Counted from the stretch's first letter, positions 27,214 to 35,465 are shown. The stretch: 64,000 bases of DNA from Rhizobium glycinendophyticum (GCF_006443685.1 NZ_VFYP01000001.1:682001-746000), one strand, 5' to 3'. Notes: generated by a model from the sequence alone, not told the origin. Program-made: numbers and translations.

Positions 27214-27918
27214 TTGAAACTCGACCGGACGATCATCAAATCGCTGCCTCTGTTCGATCGCATGACGGACGACGAACTCGACCGGCTGCTCGTGCCGGCC
27301 CAGTCCCGCCGCGTCGCCATTGGCGAGACGGTCTTTGAACAGGGGGAGCCGGCGCAGAACTTCTTCCTACTTCTTCATGGCCGGCTGAAGGTGACGCAGG
27401 TGACGGCGGATGGTCAGCAGATCATCGTGCGCATGGTCCATCCCGGCGACCTCTTCGGTTTCGCCAAGGCGCTTCAGCGGGCCGACTATCCGGGCACTGC
27501 CATCGCCGCCGTCGACAGCGTGACGCTGTGCTGGCCGACGGACCTCTGGCCAAACTTTGTCGAACACAATCCGCGCCTGGCCGTCAGCGCCATGGAAACG
27601 ATCGGCCAGCGGCTGGAAGAGGCGCATGTCCGCATTCGCGAAATGTCGACCCAGGAAGTCGAGAGGCGCGTGGCACATACGGTTGTTCGTCTGGCGAAGA
27701 AGGCCGGGCGACCCGAGCCTGCGGGACTGCGCATCGATTTTCCTATCTCCCGGCAGGACATCGCGGAAATGACCGGAACCACCCTGCACACAGTGTCACG
27801 CATTTTCAGCGCCTGGGAAGGCAAAGGCCTGATCGAAGGCGGGCGGCAGAAGCTGCTGGTGAGAGACCTTGTCGCGCTTGAACATCTGGCGACCGCTGTT
27901 GTGGAGCGCAAAGGATGA
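27214..27918 (+). CDS. nnrR: NnrR, Crp/Fnr-family NO-responsive regulator
   Basis: Cytoplasmic transcription activator of nir and nor genes in the presence of NO. About 234 residues: a cyclic-nucleotide-binding-like sensor domain (VFEQGEPAQNFFLLLHGRLK, MVHPGDLFGFA), a dimerisation helix (AMETIGQRLEEAHVRIREM) and a C-terminal HTH with FPISRQDIAEMTGTTLHTVSRIFSAWE. The four N-terminal Cys of true FNR are absent, so it does not hold an oxygen-sensing 4Fe-4S cluster; that matches NnrR. I prefer the TTG at 27214 after AAGGAAAG over an ATG at 27181 that has no ribosome site. Its likely targets are the boxes at 17998, 18907, 23743, 24849 and 27949. Confidence 0.9.
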   Translation: MKLDRTIIKSLPLFDRMTDDELDRLLVPAQSRRVAIGETVFEQGEPAQNFFLLLHGRLKVTQVTADGQQIIVRMVHPGDLFGFAKALQRADYPGTAIAAVDSVTLCWPTDLWPNFVEHNPRLAVSAMETIGQRLEEAHVRIREMSTQEVERRVAHTVVRLAKKAGRPEPAGLRIDFPISRQDIAEMTGTTLHTVSRIFSAWEGKGLIEGGRQKLLVRDLVALEHLATAVVERKG

Positions 27919-27948
27919 CCGCGAGGAAAACGTCTTCCGTCTGCCTAA

Positions 27949-27962
27949 TTGATTTTGCGCAA
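27949..27962. promoter_or_regulatory. FNR/NnrR-type box upstream of pseudoazurin
   Basis: TTGAT-TTTG-CGCAA combines an FNR-type left arm with an NnrR-type right arm. It starts 31 bp after the nnrR stop and 86 bp before the pseudoazurin ATG, a suitable place for activation of that gene under denitrifying conditions. Confidence 0.6.
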
Positions 27963-28034
27963 AGAAGCCGTGTGTCGCTCGGCCTATGTCTCTGTCAACG
28001 GAACGCTGACGTTCCCGCTTCAAGGAGATAGACA

Positions 28035-28481
28035 ATGACACGCCACTTTCCCAAGATCGCCGTTCTGGCTGCTCTCGCACTCTCCATTCCCGGGCTTGCT
28101 GCCGCTGCCGATTTCGAGGTCAAGCTGCTCAACAAGGGCACCGATGGCGCCATGGTCTTCGAACCCGCTGGTCTGAAGATCGCCCCCGGGGACACCGTCA
28201 CCTTCACGCCGACCGACAAGGGTCACAATGCGGAATCCATCAAGGGCATGATCCCGGAGGGCGCTGCTGAGTTCAAGGGCAAGATGAGCGAGCAGATCAA
28301 GGTAACCTTCGATGTGCCCGGCCTCTACGGCGTCAAATGCGCTCCCCATGTCGGCATGGGCATGGTCGCCGCCATTCTTGTCGGCGACGCACCCGCCGCC
28401 AATCTTGACGCCTTCAACGCAGTGAAGCTGCCGAAGAAGGCCCGCGAGCGCATCGACGCGGCTGTCGCTGCAGCAAAGTGA
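28035..28481 (+). CDS. azu: pseudoazurin
   Basis: Periplasmic blue copper protein that carries electrons to nitrite reductase. It has 148 residues: a Sec signal peptide (hydrophobic [15 protein letters not shown], cleaved after AAAA near residue 25), then a cupredoxin domain beginning [11 protein letters not shown]. The type 1 copper ligands are visible as the His in TDKGHNAES, and Cys, His and Met in [15 protein letters not shown]. The ATG has an AAGGAGATAGACA ribosome site. It follows nnrR after 116 bp with its own FNR/NnrR-type box, and nirK lies 3 kb upstream. Confidence 0.95.
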   Translation: MTRHFPKIAVLAALALSIPGLAAAADFEVKLLNKGTDGAMVFEPAGLKIAPGDTVTFTPTDKGHNAESIKGMIPEGAAEFKGKMSEQIKVTFDVPGLYGVKCAPHVGMGMVAAILVGDAPAANLDAFNAVKLPKKARERIDAAVAAAK

Positions 28482-28512
28482 TCGAGGCAGCTTGACGCGT
28501 CCTTCAGCGTGA

Positions 28513-28551
28513 CGAAAGCCGTAGGGGTCGAAAGATCCTCTGCGGCTTTCG
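28513..28551 (+). terminator. hairpin downstream of pseudoazurin
   Basis: CGAAAGCCG (28513-28521) pairs with CGGCTTTCG (28543-28551), with further partial pairing (AGGGGTC against GATCCTCT) inside. It begins 31 bp after the stop. The 3' side lacks a U-run, so it may act as a rho-assisted end or an mRNA stabiliser. The 200 bases from here to crcB hold no feature I can support. Confidence 0.5.
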
Positions 28552-28758
28552 CGTTCCCGGCGGTGATGCGCTTGATCTGTCTGTCGTGGATCGCCTTCCC
28601 CTCCCAGTCCTTGGCATAGGTGGGCGGCAGGCCAGCGAGGTGATTGTTAAGCTACACGATGATCATCTATAAGCAGCAGCGAGGTTGGGATAGGGCAGAC
28701 CCTGTCTCGACAATCGACGAAGCGGTCATAAACGACGCGCACGGTAAGGAACCGACTC

Positions 28759-29142
28759 ATGGCCTATCTCATCGTTTTCCTTGGAGCGGGCTTTGGCGGC
28801 GCCGCGCGCCATGCGGTTAATACAACCGCTGCCCGGATGCTGGGTTATGGCTTTCCCTTCGGAACGCTGACTGTGAACGTCATCGGCTCCATCATCATGG
28901 GCCTCCTGACCCAAGTCTTCGTCATGCGTACCGGATTGCCGCAGGAGTTGCGCCTGTTCCTGACCACCGGCGTGCTTGGCGGCTTCACCACCTTTTCCAC
29001 CTTCTCGCTCGACGCCGTCACGCTCTGGGAACGCGGTCAATGGAGCCTCGCGGCCGGCTATGTCGCCTTCTCCGTGATCTTGTCCTTGGCGGGGCTTTTC
29101 CTCGGCCTTTCGCTCCTTCGTCTCACCGGTCAGGGGAGTTGA
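28759..29142 (+). CDS. crcB: CrcB/Fluc fluoride channel
   Basis: Small dual-topology inner-membrane fluoride exporter of 127 residues with four hydrophobic helices. Family motifs seen are GAGFGGAARHAVN at the N-terminus, PFGTLTVNVIGSIIMGLL (with the conserved Asn), and GGFTTFSTFSLDAV, which contains the sodium-site and Phe-box residues. The ATG follows GGTAAGGAACC. The 277-base upstream region was checked for a fluoride riboswitch and none was recognised. It lies between the denitrification island and ribB and has no evident link to either. Confidence 0.94.
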   Translation: MAYLIVFLGAGFGGAARHAVNTTAARMLGYGFPFGTLTVNVIGSIIMGLLTQVFVMRTGLPQELRLFLTTGVLGGFTTFSTFSLDAVTLWERGQWSLAAGYVAFSVILSLAGLFLGLSLLRLTGQGS

Positions 29143-29323
29143 GCGAAGACCCACCGCGCAGGCGGAAGCCCCCCTCGGAAGATTAAGCCGCGGCGTCTGG
29201 CGACAAACTCACGCTCTTTCGGGCCCTTGCATATGATGCCGCTTTTGCACCCGCGACGTGGCCCGTCCCGGCCCTTCAACACAGGGATCGGCCCCGCCGC
29301 AGACGCTCCAGCCGAGAGGTGTC

Positions 29324-29959
29324 TCAGGCCGCAACAGCCGACCCAGACGCCTCGCCACGCGCCCTGTAACGGATGAGATCCTCGATCGAAATCAGCGGCA
29401 AATCGTGCTCTTTGCAGAAGACGATGAGGTCGGGTAGCCGTGCCATCGTGCCATCGTCGTTTGCCACTTCGCAGATCACGCCGGAGGGTTTCGCACCGAT
29501 CAGCCGTGCGAGATCCACGGCAGCTTCCGTGTGTCCCGGGCGCCCCAGCACGCCGTCCGGATGCGCGCGCAACGGAAAGATATGGCCTGGCCGCGCGAAA
29601 TCGTCAGGTGCCGCCGTCTCGTCCATCAGGGCCCTGACGGTGGCGGCGCGATCTGCCGCTGAAATCCCTGTCGTCGTTCCATGAATGTAGTCCACAGACA
29701 CGGTGAAGGCCGTCTTCAGATATTCGGTGTTGTTCGGAACCATGAGCGGGATCCCGAGCGTATCCAGACGGTCTCCCTCCATTGCGATGCAGACCAGCCC
29801 GCGGGCATATTTCATCATGAATGCGATGGTTTCAGGCGTCACATGATCGGAGGCGACGATGATATCGCCCTCGTTCTCGCGGTTTTCGTCGTCCACGACT
29901 ACAACCATGCCGCCTCGTGACAAGGCTTCCAGTGCAGTTTCAATTGTCGAAAGTGTCAT
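29324..29959 (-). CDS. ribB: 3,4-dihydroxy-2-butanone 4-phosphate synthase
   Basis: Cytoplasmic enzyme of riboflavin synthesis that makes the four-carbon unit and formate from ribulose 5-phosphate. It has 211 residues, the size of single-domain RibB without a fused GTP cyclohydrolase II. The metal and substrate motif DDENRENEGD is at residues 23-32, followed by FMMKYARGLVCIAM, TAFTVSVDYIHGTTTGISAADRA, ARPGHIFPLRAHPDGVLGRPGHTEAAVDL and SGVICEVANDDG. I chose ATG 29959 with AAAGG upstream. An FMN riboswitch sits in its leader, so expression should fall when FMN is plentiful. Confidence 0.96.
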   Translation of the reverse strand: MTLSTIETALEALSRGGMVVVVDDENRENEGDIIVASDHVTPETIAFMMKYARGLVCIAMEGDRLDTLGIPLMVPNNTEYLKTAFTVSVDYIHGTTTGISAADRAATVRALMDETAAPDDFARPGHIFPLRAHPDGVLGRPGHTEAAVDLARLIGAKPSGVICEVANDDGTMARLPDLIVFCKEHDLPLISIEDLIRYRARGEASGSAVAA

Positions 29960-30079
29960 TTCATTGCCTTTCAAGGGTTACCGCAGCAGCGGTCAAACCG
30001 CGACCTCTCGGCCGCCATCCAATCCCTTGGGCGAACACAGCACATACGCCTCCCCAATGCGGGGAACCGCACAGCCGAT

Positions 30080-30212
30080 GCTCTCTTTCATCCGGACTCT
30101 AACCGTCGGCTCCGGCATCGCACCGGATCTGCTGCCTTTCACCGGAGTGAAAGCGCTCGCGGGCTCCCGGCAAAGCCGGATACCGCCGGTGGGGAATTTC
30201 GCCCCGCCCTGA
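30080..30212 (-). promoter_or_regulatory. FMN riboswitch (RFN element) of ribB
   Basis: On the reverse strand the region reads GGGCGAAATTCCCCACCGG, then GGTATCCGG, AGCCCGCGAGCG, a variable hairpin, CAGCAGATCCGGTG and CCGACGGTTAGAGTCCGG, the conserved blocks of the RFN element in the right order. It lies about 120 bases upstream of the ribB ATG, room enough for an expression platform. The 200 bases beyond it, toward 30410, contain nothing I can identify. Confidence 0.95.
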
Positions 30213-30410
30213 GAACATGGATAAAGTAGGGGAGAAGCCTCCGCCTTTTCAAGCGCAAAGTGAGCAGATGCAGCAAAAACTGGATCGGTGTCGCGGATGC
30301 GCAGGCAAGGGTCGCACAGGCCAAAGGGAACGAGGGGCGCGACGCGGCGTAGATGTGTGAGACTTGGAATGGCAGGATCTCTGATCGCGTTCTTGTGCAG
30401 AGCCAACATG

Positions 30411-31347
30411 TCAGCTCGATTGGCCAATTGCGAAGGTCCGCGTTTCGCGTGCGCAGTTTTGGATGATCCTTTCGGCGACATTCGCTGCTTGAGTCGCAAT
30501 CTCCGGTACACCCGTCAGCTCGCCGAAAGCCGGACGAGCGGGAGGGCCAACGACGAAAAGGCCGGTGTTGGGGGTGCCTGCCACGGTGAGTGCACGCCCC
30601 GCCGTGTCGCAGGCAACAAGGCCGAGGCCGAGTGGATCCGACTGGATGAAGCCGTCCCGCTGCATACCGAGCAGAAATCTCTGATGCTCGGCATAGGCCC
30701 GATGTTCGGGTCCCGTGGCGAGGAGTATGCGCCGACAGCGGACAAGGGCGTCTCCGGCGCTGCGACCGACCCCCGCAAGCAGGTCTTCACCGTCACGGGT
30801 GACGGAGGCGAGTTCACCCCGCTCCATGGTGACCCGGCCAGTGTCGAGGCCTTGTCGCAGGACGGCAACGGCCTGCGGCGGCATGCGGTAGCGGTGCACG
30901 TCGTACCACCGGCGGAGGCGTCTTAGAAACATCTGGCGTTCGCGCATGGGGAGCCCACGCCTCAGTTCCTGAGCATGCTGCCGCAGCGCATCGAAAACCG
31001 ATCGCCAGGGAGTACCCTCCGTTTCAGCGTCTTTGATGGCGACACGCACTTGTTTGAGCAGCGTCTTTGAGCAGCGTCCTCGCAGAGGTCAGTTCGGCGT
31101 TGCGGAAGTCACCGAAGAGAGAAACGCCCCCGCCGGCATGGGCCCGCGGCAGCAGGCCGGATCGTGAGAGAAGGGTGACCTTGCCCTCATGGCCGAGCGC
31201 CTGCAGTCGGGCAAGTGCATCGAGAGCGGTTAGGCCGGAACCCAGAACCAGGATCGCGTCGGTTTTGCGGATGCCATCGAAGGCATCCGGGGTAAAGACA
31301 TTCCTTACCTGCGTAGCCGTTCCGGCAGATCGCCGACGGGAACAACT
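30411..31347 (-). pseudogene. FAD/NAD(P)-binding oxidoreductase remnant (YdhS-like)
   Basis: Reverse-strand remnant of a flavoprotein of the NAD_binding_9 type. The upper part reads RNVFTPDAFDG, DAILVLGSGLTALDALARL, GKVTLLSRSGLLPRAHA up to about ELTSARTLLKD; the lower part continues in another frame as VRVAIKDAETEG, FLRRLRRWYDVHRYRMPP and ILLATGPEH to the stop at 30411. The frames are separated by a 13-bp tandem duplication at 31053-31078; removing one copy restores L-L-K-Q-V-R-V. The first 160 or more residues, including the FAD-binding glycine motif, are missing beyond about 31315. Truncation plus frameshift make this a pseudogene with good certainty; the family call is by eye. Confidence 0.75.
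31053..31078. repeat. 13-bp tandem duplication causing a frameshift
   Basis: The 13-base unit TTTGAGCAGCGTC occurs twice in direct succession (31053-31065 and 31066-31078). Because 13 is not a multiple of three it shifts the reading frame of the flavoprotein remnant. The two copies are identical, so the event is recent. Confidence 0.9.
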
Positions 31348-31577
31348 TCACGATCCGCCAGCTTTGCCAATGTGTCGCCTCGGCGCGCGGTCACTTCACC
31401 ATCGTCGGAACGCCCGTGCAGATCGCCGATACGCTTCAACAATGGTTCGAAAATGAAGCGGCGGACGGTTTCAACATTCTGCCGCCGTGGCTGCCGACGG
31501 GGCTCGATGATTTTGTAGATCTCCCTTTTGGGCGGACGACACGCCCATCAATGGCTCACTCTCTAAATCTGGCGTGA
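31320..31577 (+). pseudogene. C-terminal remnant of a luciferase-like flavin monooxygenase
   Basis: A stop-free forward reading gives NNFTIRQLCQCVASARGH, FTIVGTPVQIADTLQQWF and ADGFNILPPWLPTGLDDFVD, which is the typical C-terminal region of the NtaA/SnaA/DszA group of FMN-dependent monooxygenases. After DDFVDL the expected ending (a V-P-E-L-Q-R-R-G-L-F-R type tail) is lost and the frame runs to a stop at 31575. No start and no N-terminal 350 residues are present. It abuts the 5'-truncated flavoprotein remnant on the other strand, so one deletion probably removed both 5' ends. Confidence 0.65.
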
Positions 31578-31717
31578 AAATTGCTTCCTCTGAAGGGCAG
31601 TCAGCTGGAGATTTCATTGTCGGTTCACGAACCCAATCATGATCGGACATCGTGCCAACGCTCATGCCGAGGCATGCGGCGGCTCTCGCTGCCCACAGCC
31701 GCTAGCATGGTGTGACG

Positions 31718-32311
31718 ATGGGCAAGACCGCCACCGACCTCACGATCCTCGTGATTGACGAAAATGCCATTCGTGCCTCGATCATCGAGGAAGGTCTGAA
31801 CGAGGCCGGCCACGTCAATGTCCGGGTCATCCATGAAATGCAGGGTGTGGCGCGGCTGATCGAGACCATGGATCCCGACGTCATCATCATCGATATCGAG
31901 AATCCCAACCGTGACATGATGGAGCATATGTTCCAGCTCACCCGGATGATCTCGCGCCCGATCGCCATGTTCGTCGACAGATCCGACACCGCCGCCATCG
32001 AGGCTGCAGTGGATGCGGGCGTGTCGGCCTATGTGGTCGATGGCCTGAAAAAGGAGCGCATCAAGCCGATCCTCGACATGGCCGTGAGCCGCTTCAACGC
32101 CTTCAGTCGCCTCCAGCGCGAATTGTTGGAGGCGCGGAATGCGCTTGAGGAACGCAAGGTCATCGAGCGCGCCAAGGGCATATTGATGAAGATGCGTGGC
32201 TTGAGCGAGGAGCAGGCGTTTGCCCTGCTTCGCCAGACGGCCATGAACGAAAAGAAGAAGCTGGCCGACATCGCGCAAAGCGTTGTCACGGCTGCAGGAC
32301 TGCTGCTGTGA
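31718..32311 (+). CDS. nasT: NasT, ANTAR-domain response regulator
   Basis: RNA-binding antiterminator for nitrate assimilation. It has 197 residues: an N-terminal receiver-like domain (LTILVIDENAIRASIIEEGL, DPDVIIIDIENPNRDMMEHM) and a C-terminal ANTAR domain (KVIERAKGILMKMRGLSEEQAFALLRQTAMNEKKKLADIAQSV). In the NasS-NasT system NasT is held by NasS until nitrate or nitrite releases it; it then binds paired hexaloop hairpins in leader RNA. The ATG at 31718 was chosen over a GTG at 31712. nasS follows after 19 bp and a candidate RNA target lies upstream of nrtA. Confidence 0.94.
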   Translation: MGKTATDLTILVIDENAIRASIIEEGLNEAGHVNVRVIHEMQGVARLIETMDPDVIIIDIENPNRDMMEHMFQLTRMISRPIAMFVDRSDTAAIEAAVDAGVSAYVVDGLKKERIKPILDMAVSRFNAFSRLQRELLEARNALEERKVIERAKGILMKMRGLSEEQAFALLRQTAMNEKKKLADIAQSVVTAAGLLL

Positions 32312-32330
32312 GGGCGGCATCGATCGGAGA

Positions 32331-33614
32331 ATGCCGGTGATTGACATGGTGTCCACGCAATCGGGTCGCAATGCCGTCTACGCGCCAGCGCGCGTGCGGG
32401 GCAGGGAACAGAGGACGCTGCGGACGGGCTATATCCCGCTGATGGATGCCTCGATCCTCATCGTTGCAGCAGAACTCGGCTTTGCTGAAAGCGAGGGGCT
32501 GCGTCTCGAACTGGTACGCGATGTCACTTGGGCCAACGTGCGGGACCGCCTCGCATTCCGCCAGTTCGACATAGCGCACATGCTCTCCCCGATGCCGGTT
32601 GCCTCCATGCTCGGGCTGGGCTCAAACCCTTCGCCAACCATTGCACCCTTCTCGCTGGGCCGCGGTGGCAATGCCATCACGCTCTCGGCGCGCATCTTTG
32701 AGCGGATGAAGTCACTGACCGGCCTCAGCGATGATGCAGACGCGCTTGCCAATGCGCAGGCGCTGGCGGCCCTTCTCGCCGACATGCGCGCGCGCGGCGA
32801 GACGGTACCCACTCTGGGCATGACCTATCCGTTCTCGTCACACAACTATGAGTTCCGCTACTGGCTTGCCGCCGGCGGCATTGATCCGGACCGCGACGTG
32901 AAGCTCGTCGTGGTGCCGCCCCCGCTGACATCCGATGCCTTGGCGGCCGGAGCAATCGACGGCTTCTGCGTCGGTGCGCCGTGGAACATGATCGCCTCCG
33001 AGCGCGGAACAGGCCGCATCGTCGCCGCCAAGCAGGATATCTGGCCGCTTGCACCGGAGAAGGTTCTTGGCATGCGTCCCGACTGGGCCGACGCCAATGC
33101 CGATACGGTGTCGCGCCTCATCGTCGCGCTAGACCGGGCAGCCCGCTGGTGCGACGATCCCGGAAATCACAATGAACTTGCAGAGATCCTGAGCGCACCC
33201 GACTATATTGCCGCGCCGACGGGCATCATCCGGCGTGTGCTGAGCGGAGAATTTAGTCTCGATGCGCAGGGCACCAAGCGGATCGTCCCCGACTACTTCC
33301 TCTTCCATCGCGGGGCGGCCAACCATCCCCGGCTCGATCAGGCCACTTGGATCTATAGCCAGATGATCCGCTGGGGACAGGTCGGTTTCAGTCCAGAAGG
33401 CATGGCGCTGGCCAGAAGTGCATTCCGCCCCGACCTTTACCGGACCGCGCTCGGTGCGGATGCAGCCATACCAGATGAGACGAACGAAAAGGGGTCGGCT
33501 GGCTATGCCGGCTTCATGGATGGCGGGCTCTTTGACCCCGAGGATATAGCGGCCTATGTCGCACGTTTCCCGGTCAGATCGGCTGCGGCAAGCACCGGTT
33601 CGAGCGAAACATGA
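32331..33614 (+). CDS. nasS: NasS, nitrate/nitrite sensor (NrtA-like, cytoplasmic)
   Basis: A 427-residue protein of the CmpA/NrtA binding-protein family without signal peptide, as expected for the cytoplasmic sensor NasS. Shared features with the transporter protein NrtA at 34 kb are GYIPLMDASILIVAAELGF, the FDIAHMLSPMPVASMLGL segment, YPFSSHNYEFRYWLAAGGIDPDRD, VVVPPPLTSDALAAGAIDGFCVGAPWN and the C-terminal RWGQVGF. Without nitrate it sequesters NasT; with nitrate the complex falls apart. The ATG at 32331 follows GGAG. It ends 354 bp before nrtA. Confidence 0.93.
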   Translation: MPVIDMVSTQSGRNAVYAPARVRGREQRTLRTGYIPLMDASILIVAAELGFAESEGLRLELVRDVTWANVRDRLAFRQFDIAHMLSPMPVASMLGLGSNPSPTIAPFSLGRGGNAITLSARIFERMKSLTGLSDDADALANAQALAALLADMRARGETVPTLGMTYPFSSHNYEFRYWLAAGGIDPDRDVKLVVVPPPLTSDALAAGAIDGFCVGAPWNMIASERGTGRIVAAKQDIWPLAPEKVLGMRPDWADANADTVSRLIVALDRAARWCDDPGNHNELAEILSAPDYIAAPTGIIRRVLSGEFSLDAQGTKRIVPDYFLFHRGAANHPRLDQATWIYSQMIRWGQVGFSPEGMALARSAFRPDLYRTALGADAAIPDETNEKGSAGYAGFMDGGLFDPEDIAAYVARFPVRSAAASTGSSET

Positions 33615-33787
33615 TCCGCTGCGATGCACAAAGCTGAGGCATTTGCACCGATCAGTAGGTCGGTGAACGTGCAGTTTCTCAAATAAGCCATTGGCAGGAA
33701 TTGATGCAGCCCCTGTGAAGAACGCTTGAATTACGCGAACTTAACCCAAGCCAGATCAAACTGGCACGCTCCTTGCTTCACATTTCA

Positions 33788-33933
33788 CGTCCGCGATCAA
33801 CGGCGATCGCAGGACGGATGAGCGCCGCATCAGGCGCAGATAACCATCAGACAATGACGTCGCAGGCTTCTTGCTGTCCGGCTCCTCCCGCCAGGACCTC
33901 GCAGGATAGCACGCGGCGTTTTTTCGTTTTTCC
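33788..33933 (+). promoter_or_regulatory. nas operon leader with ANTAR-type hexaloop hairpin
   Basis: In the 354-base gap before nrtA, CGTCC-GCGATC (33788-33798) pairs with GATCGC-A-GGACG (33805-33816) around a six-base loop AACGGC (33799-33804). The loop has A at position 1 and G at position 4, the signature of ANTAR target hairpins. A second hairpin, GCGCC/GGCGC around GCATCA (33822-33837), follows as expected for the two-stem motif, although its loop does not match. T-runs (GTTTTTTCGTTTTT, around 33920-33933) are suitable for a terminator. Regulation by NasT is inferred from the neighbouring nasT-nasS. Bases 33615-33787 show nothing else. Confidence 0.6.
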
Positions 33934-33968
33934 GGATCTCCGTCATCAGACATAGAGGGGCACACGCT

Positions 33969-35267
33969 ATGACCAAGACCAAGGCAACGAGCATCGGTCG
34001 CCGCCAGATTCTTAAACTCGGTTCTGCCGCCGCACTTGCGAGTGCTGCGCGGTTGGCTTTTCCATCCGGCGCATTCGCCGCGACCGCTGGCCCGGAAGTC
34101 ACCGGCGTCAAGCTGGGCTTCATCGCACTCACCGATGCCGCACCACTCATCATCGCCAAGGAGAAGGGCCTCTTCGAAAAACATGGGCTTCCCGATGTCG
34201 AAGTGCTGAAGCAGGCATCCTGGGGTGCCACCCGCGACAATCTCGTGCTCGGTGGCGAAGCGAATGGCATCGACGGCGCCCATATCCTGACCCCGATGCC
34301 TTATCTGATCTCGACCGGCAAGGTGACGCAGAACAATGTGCCGGTACCGATGTCGATCGTCGCCCGCCTCAATCTCGACAGCCAGGGCATTTCGGTCGCC
34401 AAGGAATATGCCGGGACCGGCGTACAGCTCGATGCCTCCAAGCTGAAGGAAGCCTTTGCCGCCAAGAAGGCTGCGGGCGGAGAGATCAAGGTCGCGATGA
34501 CTTTCCCCGGCGGCACCCACGATCTCTGGATCCGCTACTGGCTGGCCGCCGGCGGTATCGATCCGGACAAGGACGTCTCCACCATCGTCGTGCCGCCGCC
34601 GCAGATGGTCGCCAATATGAAGGTCGGCAATATGGACGCCTTCTGTGTCGGCGAACCCTGGAACGAGCAGCTCGTCAACCAGGGCATCGGCTTCACCGCC
34701 TGCACAACCGGCGAACTGTGGAAGGGCCACCCGGAAAAGGCACTCGGCCTGCGCACCGAGTGGATCGAGAAGAACCCGAACGCCGCCAAGGCGCTGATGA
34801 TGGCCGTCATGGAAGCCCAGATCTGGGCCGACAGCATGGATAACAAGGAAGAGATGTCGGCGATCCTCGGCAAGCGCCAATGGTTCAACGTCCCGCCGAA
34901 GGATGTCGCCGGCCGCCTCAAGGGCACGATCAACTACGGCACTGGCCGTCTCGTGGAAAACACCGGGCTCGAAATGAAGTTCTGGAAGGACCACGCCTCC
35001 TATCCGTTCAAGAGCCACGACGCCTGGTTCCTCACCGAGAACATCCGCTGGGGCAAGTTCTCACCCGATACCGACATCAAGGCGCTGGTCGACAAGGTCA
35101 ACCGCGAGGACATCTGGCGTGCCGCAGCCGCGGATCTCGGCATCGCCGCCGCCGATATCCCGGCCTCGAGCTCGCGCGGCCCTGAAACCTTCTTCGACGG
35201 CAAGGTCTTCGATCCGGAAAACCCGAAGGCCTATCTCGACAGCCTGACGATCAAGGCCGGGGCGTGA
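33969..35267 (+). CDS. nrtA: nitrate ABC transporter substrate-binding protein
   Basis: Periplasmic nitrate-binding protein of 432 residues with a twin-arginine-type leader (IGRRQILKLGSAAALASAARLAF, cleavage after FAA near residue 38). The mature part has GVKLGFIALTDAAPLIIAKEKGLF, GANGIDGAHILTPMPYLI-like ligand-pocket residues, FPGGTHDLWIRYWLAAGGIDPDKD, VVPPPQMVANMKVGNMDAFCVGEPWNE and FLTENIRWGKF, all typical of NrtA/CmpA. It is the first gene after the NasT-type leader. A palindromic intergenic element separates it from nrtB. Confidence 0.95.
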   Translation: MTKTKATSIGRRQILKLGSAAALASAARLAFPSGAFAATAGPEVTGVKLGFIALTDAAPLIIAKEKGLFEKHGLPDVEVLKQASWGATRDNLVLGGEANGIDGAHILTPMPYLISTGKVTQNNVPVPMSIVARLNLDSQGISVAKEYAGTGVQLDASKLKEAFAAKKAAGGEIKVAMTFPGGTHDLWIRYWLAAGGIDPDKDVSTIVVPPPQMVANMKVGNMDAFCVGEPWNEQLVNQGIGFTACTTGELWKGHPEKALGLRTEWIEKNPNAAKALMMAVMEAQIWADSMDNKEEMSAILGKRQWFNVPPKDVAGRLKGTINYGTGRLVENTGLEMKFWKDHASYPFKSHDAWFLTENIRWGKFSPDTDIKALVDKVNREDIWRAAAADLGIAAADIPASSSRGPETFFDGKVFDPENPKAYLDSLTIKAGA

Positions 35268-35272
35268 CTTCC

Positions 35273-35400
35273 CTTCTCCCCGGCGGGGAGAAGGTGGCCC
35301 GTTAGGGCCGGATGAGGGGGAGCGAAGCTCGCGCACGTCGTGCACTTGGCCCCCTCATCGCCTCGCATTCGCTCGGCACTTCTCCCCGCTGGGGAGAAGA
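35273..35400. repeat. intergenic mosaic palindromic element (nrtA-nrtB)
   Basis: Contains CTTCTCCCC-GGCGGGGAGAAG near the left end and TTCTCCCC-GCTGGGGAGAAG near the right end, with GATGAGGGGG and its inverse CCCCCTCATC inside. This nested inverted-repeat layout matches the abundant RIME-like elements of Rhizobiaceae (recognised from memory, not by search). It could form strong hairpins in the nrtAB transcript and so reduce nrtB expression relative to nrtA. Confidence 0.7.
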
Positions 35401-35465
35401 GGAAAGCGGATCCGCTCGCACCGACAGATTTCGTCCGACGACCATTAACTTTTGAGGACCACACC

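Noticed and set aside
28555..28670. Reverse-strand reading NNHLAGLPPTYAKDWEGKAI and onward as a gene
   Set aside because: It looks protein-like but has an in-frame stop after the only ATG and no match that I can name; possibly a relic.
28552..28758. Fluoride riboswitch upstream of crcB
   Set aside because: A GGTGATG-like string occurs near 28560 but the paired blocks and pseudoknot sequence of the fluoride motif could not be placed.
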